From positions 1 through 6,745 of the forward strand of contig DIEK01000083.1 of NCBI GenBank assembly GCA_002418595.1: DNA of 6,745 nucleotides. Reading direction: 5' to 3'. Of this stretch, positions 1 through 6,715 are shown one piece after another. This stretch comes from Candidatus Omnitrophica bacterium UBA5776. Its GTDB lineage: Bacteria; Omnitrophota; Gorgyraeia; Gygaellales; Profunditerraquicolaceae. A program made the position numbers and the translations under genes. Positions within the stretch are counted from its first letter, which is position 1. The number at the start of each line of letters is the position of its first letter. The notes beneath the pieces were generated by a model, which saw nothing but the letters and a program-made list of their open reading frames with translations, was not told the origin of the DNA and did no database searches.

Positions 1-1
1 C

Positions 2-2686
2 GACGACGTCTGGGAGATGTTCATGATAAGATTCTCCGGAGAAGGGCGCCCCTACTGGAAGAACTACTGGGCGCTGCGCGGGATAACTTTTTCCGTCTCC
101 GAAGGGGAAGTCCTGGGCATCATGGGAGAGAACGGGTCGGGGAAAACGACGATACTCAAACTCATCGGCGGGATCATCCGTCCGGACCGCGGAAGCGGGG
201 AGGTGAAGGGGAAGGCCGCCGGGCTGCTGGAACTGGGAGCGGGATTCCAGCCCGAACTTACCGGAAGGGAGAACGTGCTCATCTGTTCCGGAATGCACGG
301 TTATTCCGGAGAGGCCGCCGAAAGAAAACTTAAGGAGGTGGGCGATTTCGCCCGTATCGGAGATTTTATTAATGCCCCGGTTAAGAATTATTCCCAGGGT
401 ATGTTCGTGCGGCTCGCTTTTTCTTTTGCCGTCAGCCTGGAACCGGACATTCTCCTTATAGACGATAGCCTGGCAGTGGGCGACGGCGATTTCCAAAAAA
501 GCTGTATCGACAAGATAATCTCCTTGAAAGAATCAGGGCGCACGATAATCTTCGTCACCCACGATACCGGCCTGCTGAACAAGATAGCCACCCGGGCGCT
601 GCTTTTAAAGAACGGCAGGTTATTGGAGGATTCGCAGCCGGAACGCGTCGGCGCCCTTTACGCCCTGGTCTGCGGCAGCCCGGAGGGGAAAGCCGCCCTG
701 GAATCCGGCAGGCTGCGGATGGTGTTTAATAACGGGATATTATTCTTTTCATGGGACGGAAGGCAGGTGACTTCCGAGAAAGGGGTATCTGCTTATCTGC
801 TCTGTGCCGGAGAATGGCTTTTTTCTCATTCGGGGCAATGGAGAATAACCGGCGGCGGCGGGAATAGGATAGAGGCGGAGGGGATTTTTTCGGACAAGGG
901 GGTCTCTTTGAAATGGATCATCGAGCTCGCGGAGAATGGCGGCGTCCAGTGGGACATATACGCGTATTCCGAAGACGGCGCGCCTCTTGTGTCCGACTGC
1001 CGGATGGAATTTTGCTTCGACCGCGCCTACAACGAGTGGTTCACGAACGTTTCCCGAGGCGGGCTGGGGGCGGTATCCTCCGTCCAGGCAAGAGAGGCGT
1101 CCTCCGCGTGGATTCGTTATGCCGCGGTAAAGCCGGAGGAAAGGGAAGAAGACCGGGGAGCCGGGCTTCCGGAGGTGGTGGTGGAGCCGCGCAGAGATAA
1201 CGAGGATAGCGACGGAGTGGAGGTGCTGGACGGAGAAGACAATTTCGGCAGGATGATGTTGCGTAGCGCTCACCCTCCTTTGTCTTCGGCCCCGAAATGG
1301 CGTTCCGCGGCAGCGTATTTCTCCGGGAGGATATTCTTCCGCCGGCAGTCCGTTCCGGTGCAGGCTGCCGCCGATGATAATGAAAAGGAGCTGGTCTCCG
1401 GGGACAGCAGATTTCTCTTTCACAACGGCGAGTTGCTTATGATTAGCGCCGGAGTTCCCCTTACTTGTTCCCGGCATATATACGCGGAGATATACGGAGA
1501 CAGGCAGATATACGATTCCCGCGAGGCCGGCTGGAAAGTCAGAAAGACGGGCCCGGACAGAATAGTGGCCTGCGGATTCTGGCCGGGAGCGGCGTTCCGG
1601 CAGCTTTGGGAAATACTGCTGGCCTCCGACGGGACGCTGCGGATTAAGATATGGTTGGTGTGCCGGGCCGTTTCTTTATTCAGAAGGAGAAGGCTGCAGG
1701 CAATGTGTTTGTCTTCCTATTCTTCGTATTTCAGTTGTTTCGGTTCCGGAGAATTCCCCGCCAGATTCTGCACAGAGGAATACGACGTGCTGCAAAGATG
1801 TTTGCCCTGCGGCGACCTGGGAGTTTTAGACGCCAGCGGGAAGCTTCCCACCCTCGCCCTTTCGTTTGAGGAAGAGGAGAATAATTTTGCGAAAATCATG
1901 AATTCCGACCTTTTCAACCGCAGCCGCATATTGAGTGTGGAAAAAGTCGAGCCGGAAGAAAAACTGTTGTTTCCTCCCGGCAGGCACCACTGTTTTTCCG
2001 TTTCCATCAGGGCTTTTCCTCCCGGGACGGACCTTTCCGCGGGAGCGGAACTCCGTTCCGGTAAAGCCGGACTGCTTTTTTCCGGGGGAAGATTCGCGCT
2101 TATCCATGAAGGAAAAACCTTGAGCGGCGATTTGGGGTTATATGTTTCTTTCCGTTCCGGAGGGCGGTGGCACGACTCGGTGTCCAAAACGGTATGGAAA
2201 CTGGATTCCTGCAAAGAAGGGGAGTTGACGTGTTCCGCGCAGTGGAGACAGTTGCCCATAAAACAAACCTGGCGTATTTACGCGAAAGGCAAAGGGAGGT
2301 TCGCGATACAGGTAGTTTTGCTCGTGACCGGGGATACCATACTTGAAAGGCAACAATTCAACCTGGCGCTTCGCGAGGTTTACAGCCGGTGGTCTCATCG
2401 TTCCCGCGGCGGCGTGTTCGGCATGTTCCCGCGCGATACAGGGGACGACTGGCAGACCGTGGAGACGGTTCCCGCCGGCGCGCAGCCGTTAAGCGCCTCC
2501 TGCACGAAGAACGGCCTGCCTGAAGTGAAGCTGGCCGTAGATGAAATAAGGGAAGGATGGAAGTTGGAAGCGGTCAATTCCGACCTCTGTTACCGGTCTA
2601 GAGTGCTGCGTTTGAGTAATGCAGGGGAGACAGCGCTTTCTCCGGGAGAAAGCGTGTTTTTTTCCGGGATGCTGACGATAGAATGA
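2..2686 (+). CDS. Polysaccharide ABC transporter ATP-binding protein, Wzt/TagH type, with a giant three-module C-terminal tail (5' end cut off)
   Basis: Predicted ATPase of an ABC exporter that moves an undecaprenyl-linked or similar glycan across the inner membrane; its permease is not in the window. Residues are numbered from the ATG at 17. Walker A is GENGSGKT at 37-44, the Q-loop glutamine is Q78 in GAGFQPELTGREN, the signature is NYSQGM at 124-129, Walker B is ILLIDD at 145-150, the D-loop region is SLAVGD, and the H-loop is H182. YSQGM and LAVGD are typical of O-antigen and teichoic-acid exporters. The frame stays open upstream to the edge (codons D-D-V-W-E), and only 36 residues precede Walker A, so the true start is probably outside the window. 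Residues about 232-889 are three copies of a beta-rich module, against one binding domain of 150-200 residues in ordinary Wzt proteins. The position of the usual catalytic glutamate is D150. The ATPase call is very secure; the tail's role in binding the exported glycan is inferred from Wzt. Confidence 0.93.
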   Translation, partial: DDVWEMFMIRFSGEGRPYWKNYWALRGITFSVSEGEVLGIMGENGSGKTTILKLIGGIIRPDRGSGEVKGKAAGLLELGAGFQPELTGRENVLICSGMHGYSGEAAERKLKEVGDFARIGDFINAPVKNYSQGMFVRLAFSFAVSLEPDILLIDDSLAVGDGDFQKSCIDKIISLKESGRTIIFVTHDTGLLNKIATRALLLKNGRLLEDSQPERVGALYALVCGSPEGKAALESGRLRMVFNNGILFFSWDGRQVTSEKGVSAYLLCAGEWLFSHSGQWRITGGGGNRIEAEGIFSDKGVSLKWIIELAENGGVQWDIYAYSEDGAPLVSDCRMEFCFDRAYNEWFTNVSRGGLGAVSSVQAREASSAWIRYAAVKPEEREEDRGAGLPEVVVEPRRDNEDSDGVEVLDGEDNFGRMMLRSAHPPLSSAPKWRSAAAYFSGRIFFRRQSVPVQAAADDNEKELVSGDSRFLFHNGELLMISAGVPLTCSRHIYAEIYGDRQIYDSREAGWKVRKTGPDRIVACGFWPGAAFRQLWEILLASDGTLRIKIWLVCRAVSLFRRRRLQAMCLSSYSSYFSCFGSGEFPARFCTEEYDVLQRCLPCGDLGVLDASGKLPTLALSFEEEENNFAKIMNSDLFNRSRILSVEKVEPEEKLLFPPGRHHCFSVSIRAFPPGTDLSAGAELRSGKAGLLFSGGRFALIHEGKTLSGDLGLYVSFRSGGRWHDSVSKTVWKLDSCKEGELTCSAQWRQLPIKQTWRIYAKGKGRFAIQVVLLVTGDTILERQQFNLALREVYSRWSHRSRGGVFGMFPRDTGDDWQTVETVPAGAQPLSASCTKNGLPEVKLAVDEIREGWKLEAVNSDLCYRSRVLRLSNAGETALSPGESVFFSGMLTIE
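710..2683 (+). repeat. Three tandem diverged protein modules (about 225-residue period) in the ABC ATPase tail
   Basis: Three copies cover residues about 232-441, 463-665 and 682-889 of the ABC protein. Landmarks recur in the same order. An opening 'F-x-x-G' strand is FNNG, FHNG, FSGG. A W followed by a basic residue and a hydrophobic one is at W275, W506, W727. A second W is at W300, W531, W752. A Tyr followed three residues later by an aromatic starts at Y338, Y568, Y789. A Leu-Pro strand start is at L384, L610, L834. NSDLFNRSR (629-637) matches NSDLCYRSR (854-862), with the decayed counterpart EDNFGRMML (407-415) in copy 1. A closing FSGxI-like strand ends copies 1 and 3 and is degenerate (FSVSI) in copy 2. 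Copies 2 and 3 are closest to each other. The alternating hydrophobic pattern suggests beta-sandwich folds. I do not recognise a named family. The similarity is at protein level only, so this is an old duplication. Confidence 0.8.
2634..2663 (+). terminator. Terminator-like hairpin and T-run inside the 3' end of the ABC gene
   Basis: A perfect inverted repeat with 10-base arms (CGCTTTCTCC at 2634-2643 and GGAGAAAGCG at 2645-2654) surrounds a single central base. As RNA it can fold into a 9-bp stem with a 3-base loop, and a G-U pair could extend it at the base. It is followed by T, G and seven T residues (2657-2663), the layout of a factor-independent terminator. It lies within codons for A-L-S-P-G-E-S-V-F-F, 20 bases before the next start codon. 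Translating ribosomes would normally prevent folding, so it could act as a polar or partial terminator when translation fails, or alter initiation of gene 2. It may instead be a coincidence of codon choice. Confidence 0.45.
2683..2686 (+). promoter_or_regulatory. ATGA stop/start overlap coupling genes 1 and 2
   Basis: The start ATG of the glycoside hydrolase gene shares bases with the TGA stop of the ABC gene. No strong Shine-Dalgarno sequence is at the usual distance; the best candidate is a weak GGGA at 2666-2669. Termination-reinitiation by the same ribosomes is therefore the likely way gene 2 is translated. This supports the ATG at 2683 over the in-frame GTG at 2704. Confidence 0.65.
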
Positions 2687-4833
2687 TCATACCGGGTGAA
2701 TGCGTGATTGTTGGATCACCGAAAGGCGGCGGCATCCGCGCAGCCGGTAAACCGGCAAAGAAATTTCCCGCGTCCCGCGGACAAGCCGTTTATCTCGCCT
2801 TTTTGTTGTCTTTTTGTTGTTACGGCCAGGGACTGCAGGCGGCGGAGTCTCTGGCGAAAGACTTTTATTCCGCGCGATGGAGGGTAACGGCCGATTCAGG
2901 CTGGGCCGCGTCTTCCGGCGGGGAAGTCGAACTTTATAGCCGGACAAAGAGTCTCCCGGCCAAGCTCCGATATTCATTTAATAAAAATAATCTCTGGCAA
3001 TGGCCGGAAATAACGTTTTCGCTGGACCTTCCGAAGGCAGGGGATTTAAGCGGATTTTCCTGGCTCAAGGCGAGGCTGCGTGGACCGGCGAACGAAGAGA
3101 TGTACCTTGTTGTGACGGTCGAGGATAAGAACACCGGAGCGTTGAAGCCTTGCATATGCCGGATCCGCACGGCCGGCTACCCGGTGGATTACAAACTGCC
3201 TTTTTCGGCGTTTGTCGTCTCCCCGGACTGGACGGTGCGCAACCCCGGTTATTCACCGGATATTGAGTGGAAGAAAGTGCGTTCGATCGGGATGCATAAA
3301 AAGGGCAGCGACGGCGGCAAGGGCAGCATCTTCTGGGAACGTCTGGCGTTTTATAGGGGAGGTTGTCCTTCCCCTTACGATATAGAAAAAGACAGGAGCG
3401 CTTCTCCGCGGCACTTTTTGGTTCCCCTGGGAAAACGCGGAAGAAAAAACGTTTATTCCGGACGCGTGGAGATATTCCCCGCTAAAGGGGCGAGCAGGAC
3501 GGTGAGCCGTTATTTATACGGAGCTAACCTTGCCAGCTGGCTGGATCTGCCCGAAGAGGAACAGGTCAGGCTTTTGAGACCGGCGTTCCTGCGTCTGGGC
3601 GGGCCTTTTCTTGATCGTTATTCCTGGAGCCGCGGGTTTTACACTTTTCCCAGGTCGGCGTTAAGGATGAGGATGTTTCCCCTGGACAGGTTCGTGCGGT
3701 TTTGCCGCGCCGTCGGAAGCGAACCGATGATACAGATAAATGCTTTGGGTTATCGCGGTGAATCCGGCGGCGGCTTCAGTGCGGATAAAGAGGCCGCGGA
3801 GATGGTGCGGTATTTGAACGGCGGTCCGGGCGGCGGCGTAAGGTTTTTCGAGATAGGGAACGAGCCGTTCATCTGGCACTGGACGCATCCCGACCTGCAT
3901 CCGCAGCCTTGCTCTGCGGAAGAATATTCCGTCCGCTTCGAAAAGATAGCCGGGGCCATGCGCCGCGCCCAGACTGAACTGCAAAACGGACGGGATATCA
4001 AGATATTCGCGCCGGCGATTTCCACAGCCTGGCAGGGATGGCGTGACTGCCTGGACGGAGAGGAAAACGCCGTGGAGAAATTCCTTGCCGAGAGCGCTTC
4101 TTTCAAGAATGAAGCAGACGGCAGACCTTTGCTGGACGTCTTGAGTTTTCATCTCTTCAATCGTTTTGCCGCCGAAGGAGGCCGGGAAGCTCAGCACGGC
4201 AACGCGGCCTTGCTCGATGCTACCGCCGTATGGTGGAAGAAAGATTACGTCAACAGTTATGACAAGGCTTTCGCCGCGGGGGACAAACCGGCGGTATTGC
4301 CGCGTTTCAGAAAGTGGATCGCCGATTACGGGCCCGGGCTGGAGTTGGCGGTTACGGAGTTCAATATCGAGTCCGAGTCGATGATAAATTACGATATGCT
4401 CTGGAAGGTATTGTATTTAAGCGACCTTTACGGCATTCTCGCGGAAGGAGGCGTTGATTACGCCGCGCAATTCTGCCTGAATTCATCCGACCAGAACATA
4501 GCGATGCTGGACGATACCGGAAAGAAAACCGCCTTGTATCATCCGTTCAGGCTGTATTCAAATTATTTTTCCGGAGTCTTGATGGACAAAAAAGTCGTCC
4601 CGGAGAACTGGGTGAGCGTGTATGCCTCCCGGCAGGGCGGGGATTATACGCTAATGGCGATCAACAAAGCTAACGAAACCAGGGATACGGAATTTCTGGT
4701 CGGAACGGACAATGGGGACAGCGTGATCTTTAAACGCAGGCTGCCCGCCTTGAGTTTGAGCTGTATCAGGCTGAAAGGCCCCGCTTATAAGGAAGCGGAA
4801 GTATGGGAATATGGCAGAGCACAGATCCATTGA
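2683..4833 (+). CDS. Secreted glycoside hydrolase, clan GH-A (GH44-like), with N-terminal carbohydrate-binding-like domain
   Basis: Predicted 716-residue exported enzyme that hydrolyses a polysaccharide by a retaining mechanism. A basic N-region (KPAKK at 23-27) precedes a hydrophobic core at about 35-49 and a likely signal peptidase I site after LQA (51-53). The cysteines in the core lack a lipobox, so it is probably not a lipoprotein. Residues about 57-225 look like a CBM11/CIA30-type jelly roll (LSGFSWLKARLRG, the strand around VVTVEDKN, and IFWERLAFY). The barrel begins near 275 with FLRLGGPFLDRYSW (302-315). FFEIGNEP (388-395) supplies the acid/base E394, and LAVTEFN (555-561) the nucleophile E559. 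The 165-residue spacing and the following THPDLHP fit GH44 (endoglucanase/xyloglucanase) better than GH39 or GH51, where the spacing is shorter. A small beta domain (about 620-698) closes the protein, as in these families. No sortase or anchor motif is seen. Substrate is unknown; given its neighbours it may trim or release the exported polymer rather than digest food. Confidence 0.88.
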   Translation: MIIPGECVIVGSPKGGGIRAAGKPAKKFPASRGQAVYLAFLLSFCCYGQGLQAAESLAKDFYSARWRVTADSGWAASSGGEVELYSRTKSLPAKLRYSFNKNNLWQWPEITFSLDLPKAGDLSGFSWLKARLRGPANEEMYLVVTVEDKNTGALKPCICRIRTAGYPVDYKLPFSAFVVSPDWTVRNPGYSPDIEWKKVRSIGMHKKGSDGGKGSIFWERLAFYRGGCPSPYDIEKDRSASPRHFLVPLGKRGRKNVYSGRVEIFPAKGASRTVSRYLYGANLASWLDLPEEEQVRLLRPAFLRLGGPFLDRYSWSRGFYTFPRSALRMRMFPLDRFVRFCRAVGSEPMIQINALGYRGESGGGFSADKEAAEMVRYLNGGPGGGVRFFEIGNEPFIWHWTHPDLHPQPCSAEEYSVRFEKIAGAMRRAQTELQNGRDIKIFAPAISTAWQGWRDCLDGEENAVEKFLAESASFKNEADGRPLLDVLSFHLFNRFAAEGGREAQHGNAALLDATAVWWKKDYVNSYDKAFAAGDKPAVLPRFRKWIADYGPGLELAVTEFNIESESMINYDMLWKVLYLSDLYGILAEGGVDYAAQFCLNSSDQNIAMLDDTGKKTALYHPFRLYSNYFSGVLMDKKVVPENWVSVYASRQGGDYTLMAINKANETRDTEFLVGTDNGDSVIFKRRLPALSLSCIRLKGPAYKEAEVWEYGRAQIH
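2799..2820 (+). repeat. Perfect 11-bp tandem duplication in the signal-peptide coding region
   Basis: CTTTTTGTTGT occurs at 2799-2809 and again immediately at 2810-2820. It encodes part of the hydrophobic core of the exported hydrolase's signal peptide (A-F-L-L-S-F-C-C). Because 11 is not a multiple of three, gaining or losing one copy by strand slippage would shift the frame and abolish the protein. Two copies is few for a true phase-variation tract, and the hydrophobic composition favours T-rich codons. Confidence 0.6.
4797..4801 (+). promoter_or_regulatory. Ribosome binding site for the glycosyltransferase-radical SAM gene
   Basis: GGAAG lies 9 bases before the ATG at 4811, inside the end of the upstream gene. 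A second purine-rich match, AAGGAAG at 4789-4795, is farther away. The ATG at 4803 is in another frame. The good spacing and the immediate GT2 strand after the start (D-I-S-V-V-I-P-T-Y-N) support 4811 as the true start. Confidence 0.6.
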
Positions 4834-6715
4834 TATATCGGTAGTGATCCCCACTTATAACCGTAAACGGCTGTTGGAAGAATGTCTTGATTCGGTGTTG
4901 TGTCAGGACCTTCCCGGCGGATCTTTCGAAATAGTAGTGGTGGATGACGGTTCCTCCGACGGGACCGGCCTTTTTGCCGGCGGACCCGGAAAGGACCGGG
5001 ACAATATACGTTATATAAAACAGGAGCGCCGCGGTCCGGCGGCGGCGAGAAATACCGGAGCGGCGCATTGCGGCGGCCGGATAATCGCGTTCATAGACGA
5101 TGACTGCCGCGCCTGTCCCGGATGGCTGCGGGGCATGCTGGAGGCGCACCGGCTGCATTCGTCTGCGGCGGCCGTAGGCGGATATACGCTGTCTGATCCG
5201 GAAGGCGGCATCGCGCAGGAGGTAAGTCAGTTCCTGAGCAACAGCAGCATTGAGATCGACTGCGGCAGAGGCAGGGAACCGATATTTTTCCCTACCTGCA
5301 ACGTCTCTCTTAAGAGAGAAATCTTTTCACGCTGTGAATTCGATCCTTCTTTTCCTTTCCCGGCGGGGGAAGATCTGGAATTCTTCTGGAGGTTGTATAA
5401 ACAGGGGGAGAGGTTGGTTTTTGATCCCAAGATCAGGGTCGTTCACCGCCGCCTCCCCGGTCCGGCGGCTTTCTGCAGGCAGGCGTATCTTTACGGCAGG
5501 GGGAATCTGCTGGTAAAGCGACTTCACCGCGACCATGTGTTGCTGCAGGAGCTAAAGACCGGGCGGTTCGGTTTCTGGGCCGGTATGCTGGTAAATATGG
5601 CGAAGATTCCCAGGTTCGCTTATTGCCTGTGCCGGTTCTTTGCGCGTTCCCGGGGGGAGGCTTACGGGCGATTCAAAAAGGCAGGCGTGTTTTTCTTTTT
5701 CTGCCTGCATAAAATAGCATATATTTTCGGTAATGTCGCGAGGTTCTGCAGCGGCCGCAGGCTTCCTTTTGCCGCTCCGCAACTTTTAATACTGGACGTC
5801 ACGCATAAATGCAATCTGCGTTGCCGTATATGCGATATCTGGAAAAATGCCGGTCGGGAAAAGGATATCTCCGGCAGATACGTCCGAAAACTGTTGAAGG
5901 AAGCGGCATCTTCCGGCATACAAGAGGTGGCTTTTTCCGGAGGAGAAGCCATGCTGCGCAGCGACATACTGGACCTTCTGGCATGCGCCCGCGGATTGGG
6001 GCTGAAAGGAGTGGGATTGCTTTCCAACGGGATTGCCGTGCGGCGTGATTTCGGGAAGCTGGAACCGTTTCTGAGGGACGGGACGGCGGTCCCGGTCCTG
6101 TCCCTGGATTCCCTGCGTCCGGAACTGCATAATTACGTGAGAGACGACGCGCGGGCCTGGGAGAATTCGATTGAGGCGCTCAAGGCCCTGGCGGATTTAA
6201 GAAAAGAAGCTTCGGGAGTAAAATTCAGTGTGATCAGCATCGTTTTCGAGCGGAATCTTGAGGAGCTTGAAGATCTCTATGTGTTCGCGCGCGAGCTGGG
6301 CGCGTGTAATATTCAGTACCAGCCGCTGCTGGCCAACAACCTGAAGATGGCGGAGAGAAAGAACGCGGAGTTATGGGTGAAGCCCGGGAGTTTCGGCAGT
6401 CTGGAACGCGCAGTCGAAAGGCTTATTGCGCGCGGGCGTTCGGACGGCGGGTTCCTGCGTAATTCGGAAGGCAATCTCAGGCTGTTCAAGAAATATTTTG
6501 CCGGTGAGCTGACGCCCGGGGACTGCGTTTGTTCATCCGCCGGCAGGACCGTTCTGGTCGCCAACGACGGGTACTGCCGCACCTGTTTTTCCGCTTACGG
6601 AGATATCCGCAGGCAAAGCCTGGCGGATATACTGTCGGGGCCGCGGATCAATGAGGCCAGGGAACGCGTGCGTAAATGTCCATGGCCGTGCCTGCTCCCT
6701 TGTTTTTGCGATTAA
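4811..6715 (+). CDS. Fusion of family-2 glycosyltransferase and radical SAM/SPASM-like enzyme
   Basis: Predicted bifunctional 634-residue enzyme at the cytoplasmic membrane face. Residues 7-215 are a GT-A glycosyltransferase of family 2: VVIPTYNR (11-18), VVVDDGSSDGT (42-52), metal/nucleotide-binding IDDD (95-98) and GEDLEF (186-191) with the likely catalytic base in E187-D188. Residues about 250-310 contain hydrophobic, aromatic-rich stretches (around 253-278 and 291-309) that probably associate with the membrane. A second catalytic domain starts near 323. THKCNLRCRIC gives the CX3CX2C radical SAM cluster ligands C334, C338 and C341, and FSGGEA (375-380) is the SAM-binding GGE motif. Cysteines at 572, 574, 589, 592, 623, 627, 631 and 633 form a SPASM/twitch-like auxiliary Fe-S region ending at the last residue but one. 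The start is supported by GGAAG upstream; the gene overlaps the hydrolase gene by 23 bases. Donor, acceptor and radical chemistry cannot be read from sequence. The domains are unbroken in one frame, with no sign of a frameshift joining two genes. Confidence 0.92.
   Translation: MAEHRSIDISVVIPTYNRKRLLEECLDSVLCQDLPGGSFEIVVVDDGSSDGTGLFAGGPGKDRDNIRYIKQERRGPAAARNTGAAHCGGRIIAFIDDDCRACPGWLRGMLEAHRLHSSAAAVGGYTLSDPEGGIAQEVSQFLSNSSIEIDCGRGREPIFFPTCNVSLKREIFSRCEFDPSFPFPAGEDLEFFWRLYKQGERLVFDPKIRVVHRRLPGPAAFCRQAYLYGRGNLLVKRLHRDHVLLQELKTGRFGFWAGMLVNMAKIPRFAYCLCRFFARSRGEAYGRFKKAGVFFFFCLHKIAYIFGNVARFCSGRRLPFAAPQLLILDVTHKCNLRCRICDIWKNAGREKDISGRYVRKLLKEAASSGIQEVAFSGGEAMLRSDILDLLACARGLGLKGVGLLSNGIAVRRDFGKLEPFLRDGTAVPVLSLDSLRPELHNYVRDDARAWENSIEALKALADLRKEASGVKFSVISIVFERNLEELEDLYVFARELGACNIQYQPLLANNLKMAERKNAELWVKPGSFGSLERAVERLIARGRSDGGFLRNSEGNLRLFKKYFAGELTPGDCVCSSAGRTVLVANDGYCRTCFSAYGDIRRQSLADILSGPRINEARERVRKCPWPCLLPCFCD

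Noticed and set aside
32..43. Perfect 12-base palindrome TTCTCCGGAGAA near the left edge
   Set aside because: It encodes F-S-G-E in the ATPase. TCCGGA and TTCCGG words recur across all three genes as favoured Ser-Gly and related codon pairs, so no operator role is supported.
749..1477. Long open frame on the minus strand (242 codons) opposite the ABC tail
   Set aside because: It lies fully antisense to a coding region confirmed by protein-level repeats, shows no domain or membrane pattern, and is Arg/Pro/Gly-rich as expected for a shadow of GC-biased codons.
2057..2081. Second possible hairpin plus T-run (TCCGG/CCGGA arms, then six T residues)
   Set aside because: The stem is only 5 bp, with five bases after it and four bases before the T-run, so it is too weak to call a terminator.
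1717..2259. Minus-strand open frame of 180 codons opposite modules 2 and 3
   Set aside because: Same reasons: antisense to conserved repeat landmarks, low-complexity Ser/Pro/Lys composition and no recognisable motif.
2816..2821. Lipobox-like cysteines in the hydrolase signal peptide
   Set aside because: The residues before the first Cys are L-S-F; Phe at -1 does not fit a lipobox, whereas LQA at 51-53 fits signal peptidase I.
3661..4197. Minus-strand open frame of 178 codons opposite the hydrolase barrel
   Set aside because: It overlaps the acid/base motif region of a clear glycoside hydrolase and has no recognisable domain.
5680..5708. GGCAG/CTGCC arms around a T-rich stretch in the transferase linker
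   Set aside because: The T-rich part is the loop rather than the tail, and it encodes a run of phenylalanines in a hydrophobic segment; codon composition explains it.
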